Source of the DNA: Bacteroidales bacterium UBA1181
GTDB taxonomy: Bacteria; Bacteroidota; Bacteroidia; Bacteroidales; Paludibacteraceae
NCBI GenBank assembly: GCA_002310215.1
Contig: DBYR01000019.1
Coordinates: 33,744 to 97,743, forward strand
Direction: 5' to 3'
DNA: 64,000 nucleotides
Part shown: piece by piece, positions 36,407-45,193 of the stretch
Numbering within the stretch: the first letter of the stretch is position 1
Layout of the letters: every line of letters starts with the position of its first letter
Program-made: the position numbers and the translations under genes
Notes under the pieces: generated by a model
Told to the model about the DNA's origin: nothing
Databases searched by the model: none
What the model saw: the letters and a program-made list of their open reading frames with translations, nothing else

Positions 36407-37674
36407 ATATACTATTGTTAGGATCGGGCGGAAGGGAACACGCCCTGGCATGGAAGATTTCCCAAAGTCCCAAGGTCGAGAAGCTTTACATCGCTCCAGG
36501 CAATGGGGGAACGCTCAACGTGGGCGAGAATGTGAACATTTCCGCTAATGACTTTCCCGCACTGAAACAATTTGTGCTGAGCCACAATGTTCACATGGTG
36601 GTGGTCGGCCCGGAGGATCCGCTGGTGAATGGTGTATTCGATTTCTTCGCGAATGATGCGGAACTGAGCAAGGTGCCTGTCATCGGCCCATCTAAGGATG
36701 GCGCTCAATTGGAGGGTAGCAAGGATTTCGCGAAGGCCTTCATGGTTCGTCATAATATCCCTACCGCCCGCTATAAAAGCTTTAACTCTGCTACGATAGA
36801 GGAGGGGTTCCGATTCCTTGAGCAGTTGGAGGCTCCTTATGTCTTGAAGGCTGACGGTCTGGCCGCCGGAAAGGGTGTTTTGATCATCCCTGATTTGGAG
36901 GAGGCGAAGAGGGAATTCCGTAACATGTTGGACGGGAAGTTCGGTAGCGCAAGCAATACGGTTGTCATCGAGGAGTTCTTGTCTGGTATCGAATGCTCCG
37001 TTTTCGTGTTGACGGACGGTAACGATTATAAAATCCTTCCTGTCGCTAAAGATTACAAGCGAATCGGCGAGGGTGACACGGGCTTGAACACCGGTGGAAT
37101 GGGCGCTGTCTCTCCTGTTCCGTTCGCGGACGAGGTTTTCATGCAGAAGGTCGAAAAACGTATCGTCGTTCCTACCATCGAGGGTTTGAAGAAAGAGAAA
37201 TTGACTTATAAGGGATTCATTTTCTTGGGTTTAATTAATGTCAAGAATGAACCGATGGTGATTGAGTACAATGTGCGAATGGGCGACCCTGAGACGGAGG
37301 CTGTCATGCTTCGTATCAAATCTGACCTTGTCGAGCTCTTCGAGGGTGTTGCTACGGGTACGTTGGCTTCCAAAAAATTGGTGGTGGATGACCGTGCGGC
37401 GGTTACCGTGATGTTGGTTTCCGGCGGTTATCCTGAGGCGTACGAGAAGGGTAAGGTGATTACGGGTATTGAGGATGTGAAGGATAGCATCGTCTTCCAC
37501 GCCGGCACGAAGATGCAGGATGGGAAACTGGTCACCAGTGGTGGACGTGTCATCTCGGTTAGTTCTTATGGAAAGGACAAGGAGGAGGCTTTGGCTGTCT
37601 CTTTCAAAAATGCCCAAAAGATTAATTTTGACAAGAAATACTTCCGCTCCGACATCGGAAAGGACTTGAAGTAA
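36403..37674 (+). CDS. purD: Phosphoribosylamine-glycine ligase
   Basis: A 423-residue ATP-grasp enzyme that joins phosphoribosylamine and glycine in the second step of purine synthesis. The N-terminal block is LLLGSGGREHALAWKI, with LKADGLAAGKGV and the ATP-grasp block GDTGLNTGGMGAVSPVPF further on, and MGDPETEAVM near the active site. Length matches the family (about 425). The ATG overlaps the deacetylase stop codon by four bases, so translation is probably coupled. It is the only purine gene in view. Confidence 0.95.
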   Translation: MNILLLGSGGREHALAWKISQSPKVEKLYIAPGNGGTLNVGENVNISANDFPALKQFVLSHNVHMVVVGPEDPLVNGVFDFFANDAELSKVPVIGPSKDGAQLEGSKDFAKAFMVRHNIPTARYKSFNSATIEEGFRFLEQLEAPYVLKADGLAAGKGVLIIPDLEEAKREFRNMLDGKFGSASNTVVIEEFLSGIECSVFVLTDGNDYKILPVAKDYKRIGEGDTGLNTGGMGAVSPVPFADEVFMQKVEKRIVVPTIEGLKKEKLTYKGFIFLGLINVKNEPMVIEYNVRMGDPETEAVMLRIKSDLVELFEGVATGTLASKKLVVDDRAAVTVMLVSGGYPEAYEKGKVITGIEDVKDSIVFHAGTKMQDGKLVTSGGRVISVSSYGKDKEEALAVSFKNAQKINFDKKYFRSDIGKDLK

Positions 37675-37679
37675 GAGAA

Positions 37680-38690
37680 ATGCAGTACCTACAATACAAA
37701 GATAACATACTGCCTAGTGTATCGACCATCCTGATTTCTTTGGTCGTGGTTCTTGTATTGTGGTACGAGGTCTTCCTCCCGGGAGCGTCGGTGGTTGAGG
37801 CTCCCGTGGTCGTGGGGGATTCTCCTCTCGCCCTTCTATGGAATCAACATTTCCCGTTTGACGGTTGGATGGGTCGTGTCGTCGCATTGGCTTGTGTTAT
37901 TGCCACCGCCTATTCGATGATATGGTTGAACGAGACTTTTTCGTTTATTAATGTCCGGACGATTCTTCCGGCCTTTATCTTCGCGGTCATCGTATCGTTG
38001 GTGATGCGTCCCCATTGTTTCTCCACATCGTGGATCATCGCCATTTGTATCGTTTTCTTTGTGAACACGACGTTTCGACTGGTGGAGGGGGGAGCCGACA
38101 AATTCATCATCAGGGCTTTCGACGCGGGTCTTATTCTATCCATATCCGCCCTCTTCGCGGTGCAGTCTTTGGTGATGACGATTCCGTTTTTCTTTCTGTT
38201 GTATAGGTGCAATTCGTTGAATGTAAAGATTGTGTTCGCCTATCTGACGGGTGTTATCCTGCCGTTCTTCTATTGCATCCTTGTATCGGCTTCTTTAAAT
38301 GATTTGGGACTTTGGACCGAATACTGGAGTTCATGGATAGTTTTGGATGGGGAGTTCTCGTTGGTGAGTGGTCTTGAGGGAAAGATATATTTTGGGCTTA
38401 TCGGATTGCTCTTTGTCATTTCTCTTCTCCATTTCATCCATACCCGTTCCCATCAGAATGTGCGTAGCCGCGAGGAGGTGTTTTTCCTCGTCAGGTGTTT
38501 GTTCACGACGTTGTTGATCATGCTTATGGACGTGAATCATGCGCAGTTGTTTCTGCCTACGTGCCTTTTCTTTTGCTCTTTTGTCGTGGGGCAATATTTC
38601 ACGTTGGAGTGGTCTCTTCTCTCGAAGATCCTGTTGGTTCTTTTCTTAGTGTGTTCCGTTATTTATTTTGTTCAACCCGCACTTATTTGA
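37680..38690 (+). CDS. Multi-pass membrane protein (DUF6427-like)
   Basis: A 336-residue protein with about ten hydrophobic segments spread over its whole length. The pattern fits the Bacteroidota DUF6427 family, whose role is unknown, but this is from memory of general features only. It begins 5 bases after purD and ends 3 bases before the DedA-like gene, within the same operon. There are no obvious catalytic motifs. Confidence 0.5.
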   Translation: MQYLQYKDNILPSVSTILISLVVVLVLWYEVFLPGASVVEAPVVVGDSPLALLWNQHFPFDGWMGRVVALACVIATAYSMIWLNETFSFINVRTILPAFIFAVIVSLVMRPHCFSTSWIIAICIVFFVNTTFRLVEGGADKFIIRAFDAGLILSISALFAVQSLVMTIPFFFLLYRCNSLNVKIVFAYLTGVILPFFYCILVSASLNDLGLWTEYWSSWIVLDGEFSLVSGLEGKIYFGLIGLLFVISLLHFIHTRSHQNVRSREEVFFLVRCLFTTLLIMLMDVNHAQLFLPTCLFFCSFVVGQYFTLEWSLLSKILLVLFLVCSVIYFVQPALI

Positions 38691-38693
38691 GCC

Positions 38694-39140
38694 GTGGTCG
38701 ACTTCCTTGCCAATTATGGTTATTGGGGCTTGTTCCTTGGTGCTCTTTTGGCGGGTTCGATACTACCGTTCAGTTCGGAGATCCTGCTGTCCGGGCTATT
38801 GTTGGCGGGGGCTAATCCTGTGCTTTGTCTCGTTTCAGCCACTGCGGGTAACACATTGGGAGGGATGACATGTTTCTGGTTGGGGAAACTTGGGAAGATG
38901 GATTTGCTGGAACGAAGGTTTGGCATTAAGGAGGAGAAGGTGAAACTATGGAGCGATAAGCTTAGGAACAAGGGGGCTGTACTTGCCGTCCTTGGATTCC
39001 TTCCGTTTGTCGGCGAGGTGATAGAGGTGGCATTGGGTTATCTCAGGAGCAATGGCTGGCTTGTCTGCCTCTTCATTGCGGTGGGGAAGGGTCTGCGTTA
39101 TTTCGCATGGTTGATGGCACACATTTACATTGCGAGCTAA
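38694..39140 (+). CDS. DedA/YqaA-family membrane protein
   Basis: A 148-residue protein of the SNARE-associated/DedA superfamily, YqaA subgroup, with about four hydrophobic segments and the block ILPFSSEILLSGLLLAGANP followed by ATAGNTLGGMTCFWLGK. Members are thought to move lipid carriers or other lipids across the inner membrane. The start is a GTG three bases after the previous stop; no in-frame ATG occurs until the middle of the conserved region. Confidence 0.75.
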   Translation: MVDFLANYGYWGLFLGALLAGSILPFSSEILLSGLLLAGANPVLCLVSATAGNTLGGMTCFWLGKLGKMDLLERRFGIKEEKVKLWSDKLRNKGAVLAVLGFLPFVGEVIEVALGYLRSNGWLVCLFIAVGKGLRYFAWLMAHIYIAS

Positions 39141-39159
39141 AAAATATCCATATTTTTTT

Positions 39160-39167
39160 TATTTTTG
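39160..39167 (+). promoter_or_regulatory. Promoter -7 box for the 39187 gene
   Basis: TATTTTTG followed by CAT, ending 19 bases before the ATG at 39187. No -33 TTTG is seen at the right distance. Confidence 0.4.
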
Positions 39168-39186
39168 CATTCAAATTTCGTAGTAA

Positions 39187-40473
39187 ATGGAACGTAAGTT
39201 ATTTGCCTTAGTATTATTGTTCGTGATGGGTGCTTCGCCTATCTACGTGGGTTGTAAGGATGATGACGAGAAGGATCTCTCAAAGAACCTCAGTGATCCA
39301 CGTGTCAGAAGAATGGTGATTAGTCCGAATTCCGAAATCGTCGTGAATGACTTGGATGCTATCATATTCAATTATGATTCGTTGGATACCGGAACTGATT
39401 TGTCACATGTCAAGGCTTACTTCTATGGTTACATCTCACAACCGTCTATTAAGTATAAGAAAGATGGCGAGTGGATCTCATTCCAGAATGGACACTACCT
39501 CGATCTTTCCGATAAGACGGAGATCCTCAGTATATCGGAGGATAAAAGTCAGCAAAAGAAATATACGGTAGAAATTCGTGTCCATAATTATGATGTGGCG
39601 GCTTTTACTTGGAAGGAATTTGCCACGGTGGACGTCACTTCCCGTATCGCCACCCAAAAATCGTTTATGCGTGATAACCGAAACCTCTGGTTCTGTTCCG
39701 ACGAGGCTGGAGTGAGCACGCTTCACTCCTCTACGGATTTGATAAACTGGGAGAAGAAGACAATCGACATCACTGATGCGGATTGGTCTTCGTCCGCCAT
39801 CTTGGGTGATTCAATTTTCGTTCAAAAAAATGATGGAAGTGTTTATTCCGCATCTCTCGGGGAATTGGCTTTTTCCCCGCTATCTTCGTCCGTGAAGGTC
39901 GAGAAGATCCTTTTTGCGATAGACGCTAAATTGTGGGTGATCGCCGCAGATGAAAGCGGTCGATGCCTTTACTCGTGGAGCGGAGGCGATTTCCAGAAAC
40001 GTGTCGCCATACCGGAATCGTTTCCTTCGGAGAATATAACAGCCTTCACTTCATCATCGGGATATACTTCCCTCGGTTATGTTTACGCCTCCCAAAATGG
40101 ACAAGGCACTATTTGGTCGGTGGATAAAAAGGGAAATATCAGCCAACTCCAAAAGCCTGACGGTACCATCCCATCTCTGAAGCATCCCAATGTTTTCTTC
40201 TACTCGGATATGCTGGGAATCGTAGGAGGGGAAAAGGAGGATGGAACCTACTCCACGGAATGTTTCTCTTCCAAGGATGGAGGAGTCTCATGGCAGCATG
40301 ATTGGCACAAGGACTTGGGTGCGGATGGCTTGTCCAATTCGGGCACATTCATCTTCTCCAAGTTGGGTGAAGTCGTTTTCGTGGGCGGAAATACACCGGA
40401 TGGTGTCTCCGACAAAGTGCAAAGGGCTGTGCTGAATAAATTGATTGCGGACGATCTGAATTATCAAAACTAA
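39187..40473 (+). CDS. Lipoprotein-like DUF6242-type protein
   Basis: A 428-residue exported protein. The signal (LFALVLLFVMGASPIYVGC) is followed by Cys23 and acidic residues, compatible with a lipoprotein although the lipobox is unusual. Residues about 30-140 look like an Ig-like domain and the rest (about 145-420) like a beta-propeller with repeated FxSKDGGxSW-type strands (STLHSSTDLINWEKK; ECFSSKDGGVSWQHD). This agrees with the DUF6242 family of Bacteroidales, assigned with moderate confidence. It is followed 4 bases later by a PfkB kinase gene. Function unknown. Confidence 0.55.
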   Translation: MERKLFALVLLFVMGASPIYVGCKDDDEKDLSKNLSDPRVRRMVISPNSEIVVNDLDAIIFNYDSLDTGTDLSHVKAYFYGYISQPSIKYKKDGEWISFQNGHYLDLSDKTEILSISEDKSQQKKYTVEIRVHNYDVAAFTWKEFATVDVTSRIATQKSFMRDNRNLWFCSDEAGVSTLHSSTDLINWEKKTIDITDADWSSSAILGDSIFVQKNDGSVYSASLGELAFSPLSSSVKVEKILFAIDAKLWVIAADESGRCLYSWSGGDFQKRVAIPESFPSENITAFTSSSGYTSLGYVYASQNGQGTIWSVDKKGNISQLQKPDGTIPSLKHPNVFFYSDMLGIVGGEKEDGTYSTECFSSKDGGVSWQHDWHKDLGADGLSNSGTFIFSKLGEVVFVGGNTPDGVSDKVQRAVLNKLIADDLNYQN

Positions 40474-40477
40474 TACA

Positions 40478-41410
40478 ATGAGAAAAATTATCGGTGTCGG
40501 GGAGACTGTTTTCGACATTTTGTTTAAGGAAGAGCAGCCTGTGAGCGCTAAGCCGGGCGGATCGGTTTACAATGCGCTTATATCTTTGGGCAGATTGGGC
40601 ATGGAACCTATCTTCATCAGTGAGATAGGGAACGACCGAATCGGTATGATCATCAAGGATTTCCTTGACAAAAACAATGTCAAGACGGATTACATCTATT
40701 CTTTCGATAGGGGTAAGACTCCTTTGGCTTTGGCATTTCTGGATGAGAAGCAAAACGCTGATTATCTCTTTTACAAGGATTATCCACACGATAGATTGGA
40801 CTATATCATGCCGGACATCCAAGCGGATGATATCCTGATGATCGGTTCTTACTTCGCGCTAAACCCTGTCTTGCATGATAAATTGGTGGATTTGCTGGAT
40901 TATGCGAAGGCTAAGAAGGCGATCATCTACTATGATGTGAATTTCCGTAAGTCGCATATCAACGACGTGCGTCATCTAATGCCGACCATCCTCGATAATT
41001 TCGAGTATGCGGATATCATCAAAGGGTCTGACGAGGATTTCCTGAACATCTATGGCGAAACGGGCGCTGAGCAAATCTATAACGACCATGTGGGCTTCTA
41101 CTCCAAGAACTTCATCTATACGCTTGGGGAAAAAGGGGCGCATGTTTTCGGCGAAAAGTTCAGTAAGAGCTACAGTGGTAATAAAATAAATCCTGTCAGC
41201 ACGGTAGGAGCGGGCGATAATTTCAATGCGGGAATCATCTATGGCCTTATCAAGGAGAATGTGACTTTGGAGGACCTGAAGAATGGGTTGAGCAGTAAGC
41301 AATGGGACGCTATCGCCCGTTATGCGATAGACTTCTCTTCGTATGTCTGCACCACGTTGGAGAACTATATCACCCCTGAGTACGCGAATCAATATGTCTC
41401 GAAGAAATAA
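40478..41410 (+). CDS. PfkB-family carbohydrate kinase
   Basis: A 310-residue ribokinase-like sugar or nucleoside kinase. The N-terminal block is IGVGETVFDILF and AKPGGSVYNALISLGRLG; the C-terminal catalytic block is NPVSTVGAGDNFNAGII with the catalytic Asp in GAGDNF. Fructokinase-like and ribokinase-like members look alike, so the substrate cannot be set. It lies 4 bases after the lipoprotein gene and 27 bases before pyrE, so the three may be co-transcribed. Confidence 0.85.
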   Translation: MRKIIGVGETVFDILFKEEQPVSAKPGGSVYNALISLGRLGMEPIFISEIGNDRIGMIIKDFLDKNNVKTDYIYSFDRGKTPLALAFLDEKQNADYLFYKDYPHDRLDYIMPDIQADDILMIGSYFALNPVLHDKLVDLLDYAKAKKAIIYYDVNFRKSHINDVRHLMPTILDNFEYADIIKGSDEDFLNIYGETGAEQIYNDHVGFYSKNFIYTLGEKGAHVFGEKFSKSYSGNKINPVSTVGAGDNFNAGIIYGLIKENVTLEDLKNGLSSKQWDAIARYAIDFSSYVCTTLENYITPEYANQYVSKK

Positions 41411-41437
41411 ATAATTCAACTAATAAACTGAAACGAT

Positions 41438-42070
41438 ATGAGCAATGTTCAAAATCTGATCGCTGAGAAACTGCTCGGCATCAAGGCTGTCAAGGTTCAG
41501 CCTTCTTCTCCTTTCACATGGGCTTCCGGATGGAAATCTCCTATTTACTGCGATAACCGCAAGACGTTGGCTTATCCTGCAATCCGTACGCTCATCAAGG
41601 AGGAATTGGCGAACATCGTTCGTGAGAAATACAAGGACGTGGAGGTGGTCGCAGGTGTTGCGACGGGCGCCATCGCCCAGGGTGTGCTGGTCGCTGAATT
41701 ACTTGGCAAGCCATTCATCTATGTGCGTTCTTCTCCAAAAGATCATGGTATGGGCAATATCATCGAGGGCGAGTTGAAGGCTGGACAAAAGGTGGTTGTC
41801 ATCGAGGACCTTATCTCTACGGGTGGTAGCAGCTTGAAGGCTGTCAACGCTCTTCGCGAGGCGGGCGCTCAGGTGCTCGGTATGGTGGCTATCTTCACTT
41901 ACGGATTCCCTTTGGCGGCTAACCAATTCGCGGACGCTAAGGTGGAACTGACAACCCTCTCCAACTATGAGGCGGTATTGCAACACCTCCTGGACACGAA
42001 GTGCATCGGAGAGAATGAAATGGCTACTTTGAAGGAATGGAGAAAGAGCCCGGACACTTGGGGTAAATAA
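41438..42070 (+). CDS. pyrE: Orotate phosphoribosyltransferase
   Basis: A 210-residue enzyme that makes orotidine monophosphate from orotate and PRPP in pyrimidine synthesis. The block FTWASGWKSPIYCDNRKT near the N-terminus and the PRPP-binding loop VVVIEDLISTGGSSLKAV are diagnostic. Length is typical. The SRPBCC gene follows after 11 bases, an arrangement seen in Bacteroidota. carB, another pyrimidine gene, is 4 kb away. Confidence 0.93.
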   Translation: MSNVQNLIAEKLLGIKAVKVQPSSPFTWASGWKSPIYCDNRKTLAYPAIRTLIKEELANIVREKYKDVEVVAGVATGAIAQGVLVAELLGKPFIYVRSSPKDHGMGNIIEGELKAGQKVVVIEDLISTGGSSLKAVNALREAGAQVLGMVAIFTYGFPLAANQFADAKVELTTLSNYEAVLQHLLDTKCIGENEMATLKEWRKSPDTWGK

Positions 42071-42081
42071 ATTTTTACGAT

Positions 42082-42501
42082 ATGACAACGATAGAGAGTA
42101 CAATTACTAAGTCTTCATACAGCGACGAGAAAATATTTAGCGTCATCTCTGACCTTAGGAATTTGGAGAGGCTCAAGGATAAGCTTCCTCAGGATAAGGT
42201 GCAGAATATCTCATTCGATGCTGATAGTTGCTCGTTCGATGTGCCTCCGTTGGGACAGGTGAGCTTGAGAATCATCGAGCGGGAACCGAACAAGACCATC
42301 AAGTTCGGATCGGACCAATCGCCTATCGCTTTTAACCTCTGGATCCAGCTGAAGTCTGTCGCCGAGGATGATACGCGCATCAAGGTGACCTTGAAGGCAG
42401 AGATCAATATGATGATTAAGATGATGGTGGAGAAACCTATCAAGGAGATGTTGAATAAGATGGCTGAGATGTTGGCGGCGTTGCCGTACGACGAACTATA
42501 G
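42082..42501 (+). CDS. SRPBCC-family protein
   Basis: A 139-residue cytoplasmic protein with the pattern of the START/SRPBCC (polyketide cyclase-like) fold: an early helix-strand unit (YSDEKIFSVISDLRNLERLK), a beta-sheet core and a long C-terminal helix (KEMLNKMAEMLAALPY). The fold binds hydrophobic ligands. It is usually found behind pyrE in Bacteroidota, but its role is unknown. A terminator follows. Confidence 0.7.
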   Translation: MTTIESTITKSSYSDEKIFSVISDLRNLERLKDKLPQDKVQNISFDADSCSFDVPPLGQVSLRIIEREPNKTIKFGSDQSPIAFNLWIQLKSVAEDDTRIKVTLKAEINMMIKMMVEKPIKEMLNKMAEMLAALPYDEL

Positions 42502-42525
42502 CCGAAGGTTATTATAAGCAACAAT

Positions 42526-42554
42526 GAGGGCATATCCTTTACGGGTGTGCCCTC
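42526..42554. terminator. Terminator between convergent genes
   Basis: GAGGGCA (42526-42532) and TGCCCTC (42548-42554) form a 7-base stem, followed on the plus strand by TGTCTTTTCT. It lies between the SRPBCC gene and the transporter gene. Confidence 0.65.
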
Positions 42555-42578
42555 TGTCTTTTCTACCGTGAGCGCATG

Positions 42579-43496
42579 TTAGTCTTTGGTTGCCTCTTCG
42601 CCTTTTTTCTTCCCTTTGTATTCAGCCATTATCATGCCTGTCACGATGGAGATCGCTCCGAGGATGGCTACCCATGTGATGCGTTCGTTCAGGGCGATCA
42701 TCGCGGTGATGATTGTGACCAATGGTATGGCGTAGATGTAATTGGAGGCTAATACGGTCCCTAACTCTCTCAGAACAAGATTCCATACCAGATAGCCGAA
42801 CAACGATGACAGCAGGGCTAACAGCAGGAAATTGACAATGACGACAGGAACCTTGATGTTGTCCCATGGGATAGGGGTCTGGTCCGCCAGCAGCAAGGGT
42901 ATGGCCGTCAAACAACTGTAGAAGAAGATTTTCCTGGTGATGAATAGGGAAGAGTATTTGGTGTGTAACTGCTTTATGCTGATGGAATAGAGGGTCCATA
43001 CGATCGCCGCCCCTAGTGCGAGCAGATCTCCTTTGGGCGATAGGTGCAGGTACAGATGTCCATTCAGCACGACGAGCACCATCCCGACGAATGTCAGCAG
43101 CGAACCGATTATTTGCCGTCTATTCAGCCGCTCTTTCTTGTCAAGCAGGCTGATGACGATAAGAATCAGCAGCGGATTGGTGCAAACGATGAGCGATACG
43201 TTCGACGAAGGCGAGTAGGTGAGGGCGGTGTTTTCTAACCAAAAATAGAGCGTTCCTCCCATGATGCCCCCTAAAAACAGGAAGAACTCGTCCCTCTTGT
43301 TCTTGGCGAACATCGTGTCGTGCGATAGTATCAGAAGGAGAAGGTAGGTGAAGATGAAACGGACCACAAATATGAATATGGCGGAGAACTCATAATCGAG
43401 CAATATCTTGGTGGATACGAAACTTGTTCCCCAAAAGATGATCGTCACGATTGCCATCAAATGCCAGAAATTCCGCCCTCTCTTGTTCTTTCCCAT
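42579..43496 (-). CDS. EamA-family (DMT) transporter
   Basis: A 305-residue inner-membrane protein with ten hydrophobic segments and the two tandem EamA halves of drug/metabolite transporters. Recognisable stretches are FWGTSFVSTKILLDY near the N-terminus and LFGYLVWNLVLRELG with ALNERITWVAILGAISIVTG in the second half. It probably exports or imports a small metabolite; the substrate is unknown. The Rieske-like lipoprotein gene lies just upstream (15 bases), so they may form one transcript. Confidence 0.85.
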   Translation of the reverse strand: MGKNKRGRNFWHLMAIVTIIFWGTSFVSTKILLDYEFSAIFIFVVRFIFTYLLLLILSHDTMFAKNKRDEFFLFLGGIMGGTLYFWLENTALTYSPSSNVSLIVCTNPLLILIVISLLDKKERLNRRQIIGSLLTFVGMVLVVLNGHLYLHLSPKGDLLALGAAIVWTLYSISIKQLHTKYSSLFITRKIFFYSCLTAIPLLLADQTPIPWDNIKVPVVIVNFLLLALLSSLFGYLVWNLVLRELGTVLASNYIYAIPLVTIITAMIALNERITWVAILGAISIVTGMIMAEYKGKKKGEEATKD

Positions 43497-43511
43497 AACC
43501 TACGGATTCAA

Positions 43512-43958
43512 TTAATTGGTTACGATAATATACTCTCCGGTGTCGCGGATGTTCCTGTACATCCTGAGCGGTGTCTTTGCCTCTCCTTCCACTGCATTCC
43601 CCACACTATATGACAAGTCGAATTTGGAGCCACATAGCGGACAGATGGCGTATGGCATGGTGATCTTTAATGGATTCATGTGGGACTTTTCAACTGGGCA
43701 TGCCAGGTCACAACAGCCCAATTTGCCTTCCAGGTCGCGGAAAATCGCCAATCCACCGTATCCTAACTTGAAGTTGGACGGATATAGGCCATCGTATTCG
43801 TATACAACCGCATGGTTCGGAATCTGAAGCTCGTTGTATTCGCTTGTGCGGGTCTTCACGTAAACCTCACTGTTCGGGACAAAAGACTCGTCGTCTTTGC
43901 ACGAAAAAAAGATTATAAAAGACAATGCCAAAGAAAAGTATATTGGGATTCTCCTCAT
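43512..43958 (-). CDS. Rieske-like lipoprotein with Cys-only ligand set
   Basis: A 148-residue lipoprotein (signal ends FFSC, Cys20). Residues about 70-115 look like a Rieske domain (GYGGLAIFRDLEGKLGCCDLACPVE and, later, YAICPLCGSKFDLSYSVGNA given in parts), but the usual ligand His residues are missing: the second motif is CPLC instead of CxxH and the first has CxxxC. It may bind zinc or a non-Rieske cluster, or be a structural relic. Probably faces the periplasm. It precedes the EamA transporter by 15 bases. Confidence 0.6.
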   Translation of the reverse strand: MRRIPIYFSLALSFIIFFSCKDDESFVPNSEVYVKTRTSEYNELQIPNHAVVYEYDGLYPSNFKLGYGGLAIFRDLEGKLGCCDLACPVEKSHMNPLKITMPYAICPLCGSKFDLSYSVGNAVEGEAKTPLRMYRNIRDTGEYIIVTN

Positions 43959-43977
43959 TGTATGTCGATATTTACTA

Positions 43978-43985
43978 CAAAGTTA
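43978..43985 (-). promoter_or_regulatory. Promoter -7 box for the Rieske-like gene
   Basis: TAACTTTG on the minus strand, 19 bases before the ATG at 43958. A -33 TTTG at good spacing is not obvious. Confidence 0.45.
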
Positions 43986-44079
43986 CGAACAAATTCCCAA
44001 AAACTTCGTGGGTTGTTCTTATTTTTCTCTTTTTGTTTCCCTAAATTCGCGTAGTATTGGCTGATTAATTCAATTACCC

Positions 44080-45192
44080 ATGTTGGACCTATATTTCGAT
44101 AAATGCGAGGATATCCTCGTCGATTACATTTATTTCCCTCGCCAATTCTCCATGGCGAATGATCTGGTGGAGGATAACTTCGATGTTGCCCTGATTGGTG
44201 TGAAGAGTGAAATGAATGATGCGAACCCCGGCAGTGCGACTGCGCCGGACGCTATCCGCCGACAACTCTATCCACTGCGGGGTGGATTCGGCAATATCCG
44301 GATCAAGGATTTGGGTAATTTGAAAAAGGGGAAGTGTTTGGCCGATACTTATGCGGCCCTCAGGGATGTCGCTAATGAGCTTTTATCTATGAATGTCATT
44401 CCTGTCATTATCGGGGGTAGCCATGAACTCACCCTCCCTCTTTTCGAGGCGATGAAAGGAAAATTGCATGAAATCAGGACAACTATAGTGGACCGTAAGA
44501 TGGACTATCCTTTCAGTCCTTCGGATGTGTTCGATGCAAATGCGTTCATAGACCGTCTCATGAATGATTCGTGCTCTGAGGACTTTAAGCTATTGGCGTA
44601 TCAGGGTTACTATTGCCCCAAATCTATCTTAAACGAGGTACAGGGCCCGAGATGTCAGATGGTCCGTGTCGGAGAACTCTTTAGGAACATCGCATCCACC
44701 GAACCTATCTTGAGGGATACAGACTTGCTCAGCATTGACATGTCTGCCGTGCGGCATGCGGATTCCCCAGGTTTCGCCTATGCGATTCCTAACGGACTGA
44801 CGGGTGAGGAGATTTGTCAGTTGGCGCATTATGCCGGACTGAGCGATAGGATCTCCCTCTTCGGTCTTTTCGAGGCGAACCCGGCTTTCGATGATAGCGA
44901 CCAGACCGCATCCCTCGCGGCGCAGGTTATCTGGCACTTCCTCGAAGGGCTTGACAACCGTTATGGGGATTATCCTAAGAGAGAAATAAGTTCCTATGAG
45001 GAGCGCGTGGCGATTTTCCCTTCCGAGAACGAGAAGAATATCCACTTCTATCACAATAGGCTGAATAATAGGTGGTGGATTAAGATACCGACAAAAGCGG
45101 GCGAAAGAATCTATGCTTGCCTTCCGTCAGACTACCAAACGGCGTGTGACGGGGATATTCCGGATATCTGGATGCGGCATTATATGAACTGA
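44080..45192 (+). CDS. Ureohydrolase (arginase/formimidoylglutamase) family protein, degenerate metal site
   Basis: A 370-residue protein of the arginase-like fold. GGSHELTLPLF matches the first manganese motif. The second, normally DAHxD, is DRKMD (around 44491-44505), and the third, normally SxDxD, is SIDMS (44731-44745). So two of six metal ligands are replaced by Lys and Ser. Classical members hydrolyse guanidino compounds to urea or formamide. Here catalysis is doubtful. Neighbours give no arginine or histidine pathway. Its 3' end converges on the PHP gene with one base between stop codons. Confidence 0.75.
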   Translation: MLDLYFDKCEDILVDYIYFPRQFSMANDLVEDNFDVALIGVKSEMNDANPGSATAPDAIRRQLYPLRGGFGNIRIKDLGNLKKGKCLADTYAALRDVANELLSMNVIPVIIGGSHELTLPLFEAMKGKLHEIRTTIVDRKMDYPFSPSDVFDANAFIDRLMNDSCSEDFKLLAYQGYYCPKSILNEVQGPRCQMVRVGELFRNIASTEPILRDTDLLSIDMSAVRHADSPGFAYAIPNGLTGEEICQLAHYAGLSDRISLFGLFEANPAFDDSDQTASLAAQVIWHFLEGLDNRYGDYPKREISSYEERVAIFPSENEKNIHFYHNRLNNRWWIKIPTKAGERIYACLPSDYQTACDGDIPDIWMRHYMN

Positions 45193-45193
45193 T

